Shown here: piece by piece, positions 45,229 through 55,819 of the stretch
Layout: the number at the start of each line of letters is the position of its first letter
How positions within the stretch are numbered: position 1 is the first letter of the stretch
DNA from: Rosa chinensis
Lineage: Eukaryota > Streptophyta > Magnoliopsida > Rosales > Rosaceae
Length of the DNA: 64,000 nucleotides
Direction of reading: 5' to 3'
Assembly: GCF_002994745.2 (NCBI RefSeq)
Contig: NC_037093.1
Span: forward strand, 15,201,555-15,265,554
Made by a program: the position numbers and the translations under genes
Notes under the pieces: model-generated
Seen by the model: the letters and a program-made list of their open reading frames with translations, nothing else
Databases searched by the model: none
Told to the model about the DNA's origin: nothing

Positions 45229-47462
45229 CAAAGACCTTCCTCTTCGTTTAGAGAATCCAACTTAACCTGGATCGCATCTTTCCATTTAGGCCAAATTTCT
45301 CTACGTTGGTATTCATGCTTCAACGGAGCGTGGTTCGATATCATCGGACTCAACAAACTCATGCGCAACAAAATGCGCAACTACATCATCAATTATGATG
45401 GAGTTTCTATTCCACGTCTTATGTACACTAGTGTAATTTTCATAGAGCTCTATATTCTCAGGAATAGGTTCTGACGTTGAGGCGTCCCCCAACGGTAACC
45501 ATAATCCGGAAGATACTCATGAGACGGATGTTGAGTGTCGATGATCCAAGGATTGGTTTGTGCCAAAGTATCCTTTGAATCCACGGGCTTCCCACGCATC
45601 CTAGCTAGGGCCATGGCCTGTAACGCTAGAGTGCCACTTTTTATGGCGTTGGCGCCTTGCCTACCTCCGTGTAGTGTGGCGCTACGACCTCTTGTAGGGA
45701 CGTCCTTCCTTGCAGGCATTTTTGCAGCAAATGTGTGTGATCTCGTCACTTTAATAGGGATCGAGATGAGACATAGTGGGGACAGACCACGACAATTCCT
45801 ATCGTTCCTGCTGAACATTCGTGTTCTTATCTCCCCCTAACGACGGGAAGACTATCTCATCAAAGTGACATCCGTAAATCAAACGGGAAGGAGATCGCCT
45901 TGCAATGGCATTAAGTGGCGGACGATTGTTGGAGTCTCAAATCCAACTGAGTTGCTCACTTGTTTGTAGGGACCTACCATAGGCGCTGTGGCGGCGCAAT
46001 TGGCACATAAATGGCTCACTCGAATGTGCGTAAGTACAAAATATTTGTACCCAGTCACTAGCTGTAATGCAGAGATACATTGAGTGGCGGTAGGTCGTAG
46101 AGGAATTAGCATAGTTGTATGCGATATTGCATCACCCCAAGCGGATATAAGGAGATTGGTGCGCATTTACCAATGTCAGAACTACCATCATAGTTATTTC
46201 CGCGAGACCATTTGGGTGTGTATATTGAAATGTGATGTCCAACATCAGTCCCTTTGCAATAACCATCGAAAGTCTTCGATGTAAACTCTCTAACATAGTC
46301 AAACCCAATTGACTGAATAGGATGATCCGAGGGGTGAGCCCGTTGTTATATGATATGTGCTAGGAGTATATCATAAGCATCTTTTACAGATGGACAATGG
46401 CACAACACATGATCAGCGTGTTTGCGTGTCAACCAACATCATGAGATATTTAAACGTCCGCAAGTTGGTTGATTAGGTCCACAAATATCACCTTGGATTC
46501 TTTGCAAGAATGGTATATTTTCTTTAGTGTCCTTTACATAGGATGGTCTCGATCCTACCTTTGCTAAAGAGCAAGCTTTGCAAAACGAATGATATGAAAG
46601 TAACTCTTTGGACCAATCTTTGGTTCGTACTTCTTTTCGTTTTGAAGAATGGATGTCCGTGTGAAGTCTTTAATATACGGAGCATCATATCATGACCTGG
46701 ATATCCCAAACGGTCGTGCCAAAGCCTATATGTCTCAGAATCTCATAAGTTATCTCTTATGACATGGTTTGATTCAATGACTCGAATAGTGGTTGCATGC
46801 AACCCACTAGAGCGACACATAAGTTTCTCTAATACTCGTTTATGTCCATAGTCATTAGAGGTGATGTAAAAGAACTTTTGTCCATTCTCGCAATGTGTTT
46901 CCACATGAAAACCATTGGCTCTTATATCTTTCAAATAATAAAGTTCGGAATATTAACACATGTCCATGACATTGAATGATAATGCGATACTTTATTAATA
47001 AGGAAAAATAGCCAATGATTACATCAAAGTTTCCAAAGTCTATTCCAGAATAAAATCAAACTTATATAAATTGTAGTTTACTCAATCCGTTTGGTAACTC
47101 CAATGAAATATGACTAGGAAAGTAGAGAGAGATGTTGGTGGAGCGAGGCTCGCTTAAGTAGCCCGATCTCAATTACTTTCCTAGACATCATACTTTATTG
47201 GATACGCCACATGAGAAAGAGTTAATACAATTGTCATTTATTGACTAAGGCACATTTGCCGTTTTATTGGAAAATAGAAATGACTATTCTAATCAAAGTC
47301 TGCGGCATCCTCGTGCTCTTCATTTGCAGCTTTGAAGTCCTCAGTGGTGAGAGTGATATCTTCACCATCTTCATCTTCAGCAAGATTGGTTTCTTGCTCT
47401 CTCAATTGCCTATACTCCTTGTAGCTTGCAGCTAGTTGGGTACTTGCATGGCATTGCTTGAA

Positions 47463-48422
47463 CTAATGCTCAATTGATCCACATCGATGACACATGTCAT
47501 TGTGGTTATCTCCCTTCATTTGAGGTGCAGGTTGTGCACATTGTGGATATTCCCTAGGAGGGTTGCTGTTACTACCACGTCTCATGGTGAGACCTCGACG
47601 GCCCATGGTGCTACATCGACGGCCCATGGTGTTGCCATATCCACCTCTCCCACGTGTGGAGTTGCCATCACGTGTGTCCGCTCTAAAGTTGCGGTTTCCT
47701 TCTTTATTGGGGCGGTTATATGGACCCATTCGTCCTTCATGTCCCCTATTATTAGGGTACTGCTCCTTGTGCCCTCTTTTGGGTGCATTATAATTTGCCT
47801 CACGAACGCTCTTGGTTCCAATGGGCTTTGAATTATAATTCTTTACGAGGATGTTGTCGTGCTTTTTAGCTACCGACATAACATTGATGATCTCATTAAA
47901 CCTCGTAATTCGTCCAGCATTGACTTCAGTGCGATATTGCTTTGATATCACAAGTGCTGCGACGGGGAAGGTAGAGAGAGTATTCTCAATTAGTTCTTCT
48001 TCTGTGAGAGGTTTTTCACATAACCTCAACATGACTTTGAGGCGAAGAGCTTCTGAATTGTATTAAGCAACAGACTTGAAGTCGGAGAAGCGTATATTGT
48101 TCCACTGAATCTTCAAGTCAGGGAGGAGGGAATCTTGGATATTGCCAAAGCGCTCTTCTAGCGCTACCCATTGGTCTCTTGCATCCTTGATCGACATGTA
48201 CTCTAATCTGAGAGATTTATCCATGTGGCGTCGTATCAAGATAAGTGCTTGAGCATGCTTTGTGGGTGTTCGTTGGAACACAAGGCCCTGGTTAGGTGCC
48301 TGGATTATGGGCAATATCCCTCTCGCAGTGAGATGGTTCTCAACGTCGGTTACCCAGCTATGGTATTCCGAGCCTGTTGAGTCCAGCATTGGAAAGCCGA
48401 GTCTAGGTTCATTCGACATCAT
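47463..48422 (-). pseudogene. gag: Copia gag (minus strand)
   Basis: Starts MMSNEPRLGFPMLDSTG at 48422 and runs through a copia gag domain (YHSWVTDVENHL; AKKHDNILVKNY) to a Gly/Arg-rich part and a zinc knuckle CHRCGSIEH. A stop at 48063-48065 splits the frame, and a TAG sits inside the knuckle where tryptophan is expected. The two halves are in the same frame, so few lesions are needed to explain it. Confidence 0.8.
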
Positions 48423-48429
48423 CGAAATA

Positions 48430-48720
48430 GTGTTGTCGGAAATGACCGAGAAATCGCCGGAAAGTTGTCGGAAAATGTCCGGAAAGTGGCCGGAAAAGTG
48501 TCTGGAAAGTCGTCGGAAAAATGTCCAGAAAATCGTCGGAAAAGTGTTTGGAAAGTGGCCGGAAAAGTGTCTGGAAAGTCGTCGGAAAAGTGTCCGGAAA
48601 GTTGCCCTGCAAATGTGTCGGCAGGTGTCTCGGCAGATGCTCGGCAGGTGTCGGTAGCGTCTCGGCAGGTCTCGACAGATGCGCTCGGGAGCTTCTCGGC
48701 AGGACTTCGGCAGCGGTTCA
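48430..48720 (-). repeat. Minisatellite in the copia leader
   Basis: Between PBS and gag lies an array of short related units (GTCGGAAAAGTGTCCGGAAA and variants such as GTGGCCGGAAAA) at about 48430-48605, followed by a related series around CTCGGCAGGTGTC to about 48720. The long open frames across it are by-products of the repeat and not genes. Confidence 0.75.
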
Positions 48721-48926
48721 GAGTTTCCGGTTGCCGGTTTAGGCGGTTTCTGGCCGGTTCTGACGGTTATGAGGCCGGTTCTGGGCTTCTGGGATCAAGG
48801 GCTTTGATATGTGATAGGGTTTGGAGGTTTTTTTGTAAAGTTGGTAAAATGACTTCGATCGGATTATGAACTTCCTCTACCCGTCAATTTCGATTCTAAT
48901 TCTAGAGCAATTTCGTGCTGATAACG

Positions 48927-49251
48927 TGTTGAAGGACAAGCATAAATTAACAGAGAGAGGGAGAGAGTAATTGTGTGTTTATTCTTCTCACATTAATGGA
49001 GGGTTTATATAGGAATACAAAGCTAGTGTGAATGTTCTAAGAGAAACTCAATTTGATAACTAAGATCATCATCAAACAACAGCACATGGTTGCTTCAATG
49101 ATGATATCTGCCATGCTTGTTATCTCTTTGCATGCTTTATGCCACACAAGTCTTCATACCTACATTTATACACTCAAGTACCATATCTATACACTCAAGT
49201 ACCTATTACATGATATAGACATTTATACTATAATACATTTATACTACAACA
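48927..49251 (-). repeat. 5' LTR of the minus-strand copia element
   Basis: 325 bp. On the minus strand it is followed by ACGTTATCAGCACGAAATT, the tRNA-primer site region. Confidence 0.9.
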
Positions 49252-50534
49252 CAACACATATTGTCCCAACTGGTGGGTTAACAATTCAGAGTGTTGCAGC
49301 TCTAATCTCTGGAAGAATTGGTGCAGGAGAATAATATGAGGAGTTTAGCGACTGGATCAAAGGTTTTTCTATAAGCCTTGCTGTTGGCACAATCATGAAT
49401 GCTGAAGTCTCACGGGTCTTCTTATTCAAGCTTAGTTAGTCTGCAAAGAGCCTATTCTGTGACACTAGCCGGGACATCTCAATGACTCATGTCTAGCTAC
49501 AAGGAAGTTAATGAAACAGCAGATAACTTGCCAAGCTCGATCATCCTTAGCCATTGATTCATAGCTTTTGGCTAAAGAAGTCTTATGGATTTGTAAAGAC
49601 TGGAGTTATGCAATATTGTAAATGCAATGCTAGTTTCGTTCACGCTTAGGTGCCAGACTCCATGAAAGAAAAGAAAGGGAAATGCACCCTATGTAGTTGA
49701 ATTTCAGGTACTTGCAGCTTTCTGTGCCACATGAAATTTTTTTTTATGAGAACTGATTCCTTTCCCTTTCTTCCAAATTATTGTTGTATAGCTGGGGGAA
49801 AATGTTGAGACTTGAGAATTCTAGAGATAGGTTAAACAAACAAGGTAGTATATTCTTACAGTTTAATGTGTCAAAAGGAAACTAAATCTGTGAACTTGAT
49901 ATATATACTACTACCAGTGCTATTTGACAACGTTCATAACACTACATTTAAACATTACTCGACCATATATATGCATAATAACATAAATCCATTCCATTCT
50001 TCAGCATTTAGTGGTCTTCAATCCTAGCAACTCTCATAATACAGTACTCAATCTCCTGGATTCAACAAAGCAAAGCATCAAGGACTGAGGAAATCATGCA
50101 TTTTATAATTGATTCAACCAAACTGAAGCTATGATAGATGATGAAAAACAAACCTCTTCCGCTTCTTCTTATTCTAACCTCTCTCTCCATCGTCTTTAAA
50201 AACATATCGAGCTTCAAAATCTGAAAGAACACAGCTTTAGAAGGTCTCAGCCAATCACGCAGCTAGTAATAACTATTTGATGTACTGAGGCATTTATCAT
50301 ACTTCCATGAAGTTTATTAGAGGTCCCTTTTATGATAGTTCAGAAATCAATCAAATCATAAGCATAATTATTCAGTTTGATAGTCATATTCTTTCTACTA
50401 CTGCAAACATCAAAACATAAGCATAAGAGTAAAAAGCCACATTTTTTCTGGTAAGATTCAGCCCCAATTATTCAGTTTCAGTTATTCAATAATATGCTCA
50501 AATATGAAAGAAAGAAATGCAGTATTATTATAAC

Positions 50535-50598
50535 CTCCATTGCAATAATCCATTGGGAGCAATTTGATCCATATATACCACAACGATCTCCCCGCAAG
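50535..50598 (-). pseudogene. Long-chain acyl-CoA synthetase exon fragment (copy 2)
   Basis: Same scrap as 2373-2438: GDRCGIYGSNCSQWIIAME followed by a GT donor. Only this exon is present. Confidence 0.6.
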
Positions 50599-50719
50599 CA
50601 TTGAAACATATAAAAATCCAATATTTTTCCTTTTGTTTACAAATGTAATTAACTAGGGACTTGACTTACAGGACTCAGAACACACATACGTTCTTCTGAG
50701 GTTTGAGTATCTACTGGTT

Positions 50720-50819
50720 CATACATAAGCAACACGGCTATGTGGGTCTTTCCACAACCAGTTTCCAGATACACAATTATGTTCTCCAAAGCTTTCTTAC
50801 ACAGTTCCAATTGATACCT
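50720..50819 (-). pseudogene. Dicer-like helicase fragment (copy 2)
   Basis: Minus strand: [18 protein letters not shown], then [16 protein letters not shown]. This is the first helicase motif (Walker A, GCGKT) of a Dicer-like protein, closest in wording to DCL4, which makes small RNAs for silencing. The P-loop is intact here, unlike copy 1, but no other exon of the gene is nearby. Confidence 0.65.
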
Positions 50820-51096
50820 TCAAAACCAGCACATAAAAATCAATAAACAAAACAAAAAGACTCCACCTTTACTTCCATTTTCAGTAATCAAATTCCAAAT
50901 GAACCCAAGCCAATATCCAATTAATTGAGCCAAACTTTTTGTCAATATCGAGAACCAGCTGTCCAATGTGTGAATATATAGTTCCAAATGATACCAAATC
51001 CTATCAACATGCAATGTGTATTCGTTCTGTATGAACCATTTTGGCCCTTGAAATCAGGCATGATCGGGTTTTGCAACTAAAAGCTACTAAAATCAC

Positions 51097-51345
51097 CTCC
51101 TTCTCATTGCCATAGAGTGGAGTACAATCAATATGCCGATATCCCGCCTGCAATTAGAAGAATCACAAAACGACTGAAATTTGATCTCAATCGGGTACAA
51201 AACTCAACAATCCTAAGGTTATTTTCTTCAATCTCTGAGAAGACTGAGTAAAAGAGGAAGAGGAATACCTTGATGGCGGCGGCGGCGGCGTCACCGACCA
51301 AGTCAGGGCTGGACTGCCAGGTCCCTAAGCCCAAAGAAGCATCTT
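51097..51345 (-). pseudogene. Aldo-keto reductase N-terminal exons (copy 2)
   Basis: Exon block 51269 to about 51345 encodes LGLGTWQSSPDLVGDAAAAA and ends IK with a GT donor. Block 51097-51147, after an AG, encodes GYRHIDCTPLYGNEKE and ends with GT. These are the first two conserved segments of plant AKR4C-type aldo-keto reductases; the catalytic Asp of the tetrad would be the D in YRHID. A start codon is not evident and all later exons are missing. Confidence 0.65.
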
Positions 51346-52876
51346 AGCTCCAATTCTCAGAGCAAGACGGAATTATGAAACTCTGGTAGAGCTGAGGGGA
51401 GGAGAGTGAAAGGAAGAAAAAAATGGGCGCATACTAAGGATCGCCTCTTATACCTAGGGGAATGGCATTGGGTAATTTTAAAAAAAAAATAGGGGGCAAA
51501 ATCGCCTCAACAGATGAAGGCAGGTGTTCTTGTATAACATTCATTGCACCTTCAAATGAACCGGTTCTGCAGAAGGATCCTTCATGATATACTTAGATTT
51601 GACAACCTGCTGCAATCGTTGCTCTGCATAGCTATAGTTATTAACTGGACCATTTCCATTAGCATCAGGCACCACAGTCTCTAGTATGAATTACTCACTC
51701 ACCATAGAATTAGCCACTGCAAAACCATGAGTATCACAAAATGATCAGTAAATGGAAAATACTAAATTTTACATTGTTAAAAAGAATGCTCATCTACTTA
51801 TCACAAATCAAGTTGCTAAGAACTTGTGGTTTTTTTTTTTTTTGGGGGTGGGGTGGGTTTGGAATGCCATTTTAACCAAAAATAGCTCAAAAGAGGGCTT
51901 TTTCTTATGAGGCCATAATCAAGTACGAACATAATTTTAAGTCAAAGCTGCTAAGTACTCAATTACTAAACACAAAGTGGAAACCAATGAGCAAAACACT
52001 TTCCATTACTAAACACAACATCATCACTTTTCTGCTTCTATTCTGATGCTGTCAGGATAGCTCACCTCATCAACCTGCAAAAATATAGCTGTCTATCATC
52101 AATCTTGTGCATTTCCATATATTTCTCCGTATGTAATAGCAACAATCAATTTGACTAAAGCAACTGAATGTTGTGCATTATGATCCCCACCACTAACAGT
52201 AACATCAAAACCCTTTATATCCCTTCGTATCAAAAAAAAAAAAAAACTCTATTTCCCAGTCTTTCTAGAGACAGCAATATCAGAGTTCACCGAAACAAAT
52301 GCATATAACAAATTCCAAGCATCAACAGCCATTTACAGAACTCACATCTTGAGTAACACTATCTGCCAAGCTTGGAGCCAGCTCTTGTTGGAGAACTCCA
52401 CTGAATCCAAAGAGGCTCTACACTTCAGAATTCTCCACGAACCTAAAGCAACCAGACGCACAATTCAAATATTCAATCAAAAAACTCCTCCATACATGTA
52501 AACACAATCACAATCTTATTGATAAAGAAAAAACCAAAGGCTTTCTGAGCTTCTCTGCAACCAGATTATACAACAAACACAGTAGACAATTATGAGCAAA
52601 TTGAAGAAAACCCCTCAAAACTATCAACCCTAATCAAACTTCAAAGCTGTTAACATCTATATAATTGTTTTCAATAATAGACCCATATCAATTTCTGTAC
52701 TAAATTCAAAGTCGGAAGTTGATCGATACCATAGAAAAAATCAAAAAATCCTACCCAAGGTGGTGTTCTTTGTCAAGCCTCTGATGAATATCTTTCTGCA
52801 CAAAAAAGAATGATGGAGCAAATTGGATCATTCGCAAAGCAAATGGTGAAGCACCAACCTTGTCGCAAAGCAAACA

Positions 52877-53488
52877 CTATGAGCTGCAATAACCAATGGT
52901 AATGCCCTTAGGAACAAACTTAGGAACCCAGAGCATGAATCCCATGTTCATAAACCAGCAACCTTGAAATACAACTGAAATAGACAGAACAAGTGCTGCT
53001 GGAAGACTGGTTCGGCAACAAGTTGCTGCTAAAGCTGCCATGGCAGAAGCAAACACTATGAGCTGCAATTACCAATGGTAATGCCCTTCAAGACCAACAT
53101 GGTCAGTGGAGTGGAAATGGATAAGGAAAAGCTCTTGGCAGAAAACAGAGGCCATAAGCAATCCAACGACCCCAGATAGGATTTGAAACAAATTAATAAA
53201 CTGAGCTGGCAAGGTGGAGGAACATGGTTGCATGCTCCAAATTATGGAGCTTGAAGGAGAAGTTAAGAAAAGGGAATTCTTAATAATTGCAAATACAAAG
53301 AAAGATAAGATGAAAATGAGTTCCAAGTGTTTAATTTTGGAAAAAGGGCAGTTCAATGGGTACCAAAACCTTACTCCAAAGTTACTGGGGCCTTTGAGAA
53401 AATAAGATCTGATAGTGTTGACAGTGTGCCATAAACCAAGAAGGGTGAGGGCAAAGCCAGGTACTGTGTGCCCAATGAACGTGCCCAT
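52877..53488 (-). pseudogene. TMEM45/DUF716 family gene, damaged (copy 2)
   Basis: Starts at 53488 with MGTFIGHTVPGFALTLLGLW, the typical N-terminus of plant TMEM45/DUF716 membrane proteins, and continues through KHLELIFILSF. A deletion of about 20 bases near 53209 relative to copy 1 and a frameshift replace the HATMFLHL region. A TAA at 53069-53071 follows HYHW where copy 1 has leucine. The later part (GCWFMNMGFMLWVPK) is still readable down to about 52880. Family function is unclear (some members act in defence). This copy is most likely a pseudogene. Confidence 0.75.
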
Positions 53489-55004
53489 TGCAAGCTTTTC
53501 TCCACAGGTCAGGGTTACTGGTACATGATCTGTAGATGCTTAATTCACAATCTCCAAATAAAGCTTAAATACATGAAGCCATTGCAGTTGTACTGAATAC
53601 TAAAAGCAGAAAACGTACATTCTTGTAATTTTTCAAAGCATTCGGTGCCTGATGCATGTATTTACACACACATAATTGCACAAGATGACACTCAGCTATG
53701 ACTCCAAGCAATGGATATCCTAAATGGAAGTGTCCCCTGATGAAGAAGATTAATGGTGTTACTGTTACTTTCTACAGTCAAGGCCATTGAATGGAGTTGT
53801 TTGGATTCCAGGCTGATCAATTTAATTTGTTTCTTATTATAACTTGGTTTTCTTTTGAAGCATGTAGACTATCCTTGGTATTTAAGAATTAAAGGTCCTG
53901 AATCTTCAACAGTGTAAGGACTATAGGAGTGCAAGTAGTGGAGAGTGAAGTGGTCTCAATATATGAGTGTGGCAAGTAAGATGTTCCCACTTGTTCAAGA
54001 TATTTCATTTTCTTGTGGACTTATTCAACAAAACAACAGTATAATGATAGTAAACGTTGTAAGATTCCTGGTATATTACCTTGCCACAAAATGAGCGTAC
54101 CAAAGATGATTGATTTCTGAGTCCAAATAGCACATAGTTAAAGCTAAACGTCTTACCACCTGAAAAAAAAAACAAAAAACAAAAAACAAAAAGTTTAAAG
54201 CTTGGGAGCATTATCGATGAAAAAGTCGGGACGATTAAGAAAGCTGAACTAAAATCATATTATTGAGCTCATTTTTATTATGTTAATGCTTGCATACACC
54301 CTCTATCCTAGTTCCTTTTTGTTGGAAATGTTAGGAACTCTTAGGATTTCCCTGTTTTTACCAGGTAACCATCTGGAGGCAATTAGAAATCATGATTATC
54401 ATTGAAATAGTTTAATTTGTTTCGAGTTATAACTTGATTAAGTCATTTTAAACTAGTCTGACTAGAGTCACATACTTATCGCAAATATCCAGTTTATATT
54501 TTTTTTGAAGTAGTTACGTGTTATTAAAGTTAGAACTGAAAGGAAACAAGTGACTGGATATGCCTGCTCTAAAGCATGTATCATGATTTATAGAAGTTAT
54601 CAAGCTACAATTAAAAGCAAAAGCACATTTAGTGCAAAAAATGGCAGATTCTCCAGCTGTAATTAACTTGGCAATATTACTGCCTTTAAGATGGTGCATT
54701 ATTTTCATCAATTCCAGTCATATTAAAACTCAAGTATACTGTGTGTACATGGTGTAGCTCAGTCCTGATAAAGAGATAAAGAACTAAACAGAAGAGGTTA
54801 CATAATCTTACAGGAAGACGTTCTTCATAAACCCAATCAGTTCATTCTGAATAAAGTTCAACAATACTATTGAATGTGATAGATACCTGAGCTGAGCTTG
54901 TCAGGTCATCTTCAAAGAAGTAACCGAAAAGAATCTTCCAGAACCATAATTTGGGCTCAAGAACACCACTATCATTAGAAGTACAATACACAGCGAGAGA
55001 GACT
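53489..55004. other. No gene seen
   Basis: AT-rich intergenic sequence between the TMEM45/DUF716 copy and the 3' end of the PPR gene. An AAAAAAC-type run lies at 54161-54192. Short open frames have no recognisable motif. Confidence 0.5.
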
Positions 55005-55819
55005 TCATGAATCGCCCTTTCTGAGAAATTCCTCAACATTCTCAATTCCCTCAATCAGAGAGTAATATGTGCTGTCATCGGGAGTAATCCCTCTGCTCAC
55101 CATGTCTTTAAGGAGCCCTTGAGCAAGATCACCTTCTTGGTTTTTGCATAAGAGCATTGTACGTCAGAAGTGTAGGATTGAAACCTATACTCAACATTTC
55201 GTCTCGAACTTTGAAGGCATCATTCATATCACCTCATTTACTATGTCCACTAATGAGGGTGTTGTAACTAATGTAATCAGGCTTAATTCCCCTTCTCTTC
55301 ATCTCATCCACGAGTTCTCGAGCTTCCTCAACTCTCCCTGTCCTGCAGCGCCCTTGCATTAGGGTATTGTAAGTGACTTCATCTGGATTAACCTTCATTT
55401 TATCCATCTCCGTCAAAAGCGAAAATGCACGCTCCATATTCCCATTAGCACAATGACCATCAATCAAGGCATTGAACATCACAAGATCCAGCAGAACACC
55501 CTTACGCAGTATCTTCTCAAACAAGTCATCTGCCTCATTCATTCTCTTCCTTTTACTCAAAACATAAATAAGCGATGTATAAGTTTCCTTAGTGGGTTCT
55601 ATCCCTTTACTCAACATTTCATCACGAAGGATAGACGCTTTCTTTGCATTCCCAGACCTGCAATAGCCATTAATCAGGATATTATACGTAATGGCATCAG
55701 GAACCATTCCCTTCTCTTCCATTTCTTGAACCATACAATCAGCTTCGCTCACCCTACCTTCCATAAACAATTCATGAATCAACAAATTGTAAGTTGACAC
55801 CGTCGGCATTATACCCTTC
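55005..55819 (-). pseudogene. PPR gene, 3' part
   Basis: The minus-strand frame from 55819 continues the PPR series begun at 60422: KGIMPTVSTYNLLIHELF and then further 35-residue repeats (AITYNILINGYCRSG, VMFNALIDGHCANG, VTYNTLMQGRCRTG, ISYNTLISG). A TGA at 55234-55236 follows SHSK where a lysine codon is expected. Downstream the repeat still reads GDMNDAFKVRDEMLS and GFNPTLLTYNALM, then loses frame near 55155 through a small deletion; the natural end would be the TGA at 55005-55007. Organelle RNA-binding proteins of this family bind single sites in RNA. Both lesions suggest a pseudogene or a shortened protein. Confidence 0.75.

Larger units (their letters stand above)
40907..47460 (-). pseudogene. 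pol: Copia pol remnants (minus strand, split by the hAT insertion)
   Basis: Decayed pieces in copia order from high to low coordinates: GAG-preintegrase (GYPGHDMMLRILKTSHGHPFF region near 46700), integrase traces to about 45880, the linker before RT (GTLALQAMALARMRGKPVDS near 45640), the start of RT (WPKWKDAIQVKLDSLNEE near 45270), then after the nested element KWVF-like RT, and RT/RNase H traces down to about 41000. Many stops and frameshifts; no domain is intact. Confidence 0.75.
40575..49251 (-). mobile_element. Degenerate Ty1/copia element on the minus strand
   Basis: LTRs 40575-40895 and 48927-49251 (TGTT...CAACA) with the perfect 5-bp duplication CAACA (40570-40574 and 49252-49256). 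The empty site is in copy 1 at about 680-690. The PPT complement CTCCCCCTT follows the left LTR, and the PBS-type ACGTTATCAGCACGA (minus strand) precedes the right LTR, so the element is transcribed right to left. LTR divergence is about 4 percent by eye. A hAT-like element is nested in it. Net of that it is about 6.0 kb. Confidence 0.95.
40378..53326. repeat. Segmental duplication, copy 2
   Basis: Same order and orientation as 492-11056. Minus the copia insertion (40575-49251) it is about 4.3 kb. It keeps the minus-strand fragments LACS (50535), DCL (50720), AKR (51097) and TMEM45/DUF716 (52877), and unidentified scraps near 51540-51700 (minus strand, SYAEQRLQQ) and 52345-52430. A plus-strand scrap at 49258-49390 (TIQSVAALISGRIGAGE) is also unrecognised. 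The right limit given is where copy 1 is cut; homology beyond it cannot be tested here. Confidence 0.9.

Noticed and set aside
47487..47831. Plus-strand open frames of 76-114 codons
   Set aside because: Antisense shadows of the copia gag Gly/Arg-rich region.
48262..48869. Two overlapping long open frames on the plus strand
   Set aside because: They are read across the GTCGGAAAAG minisatellite in the copia leader; the protein is only a repeat by-product.
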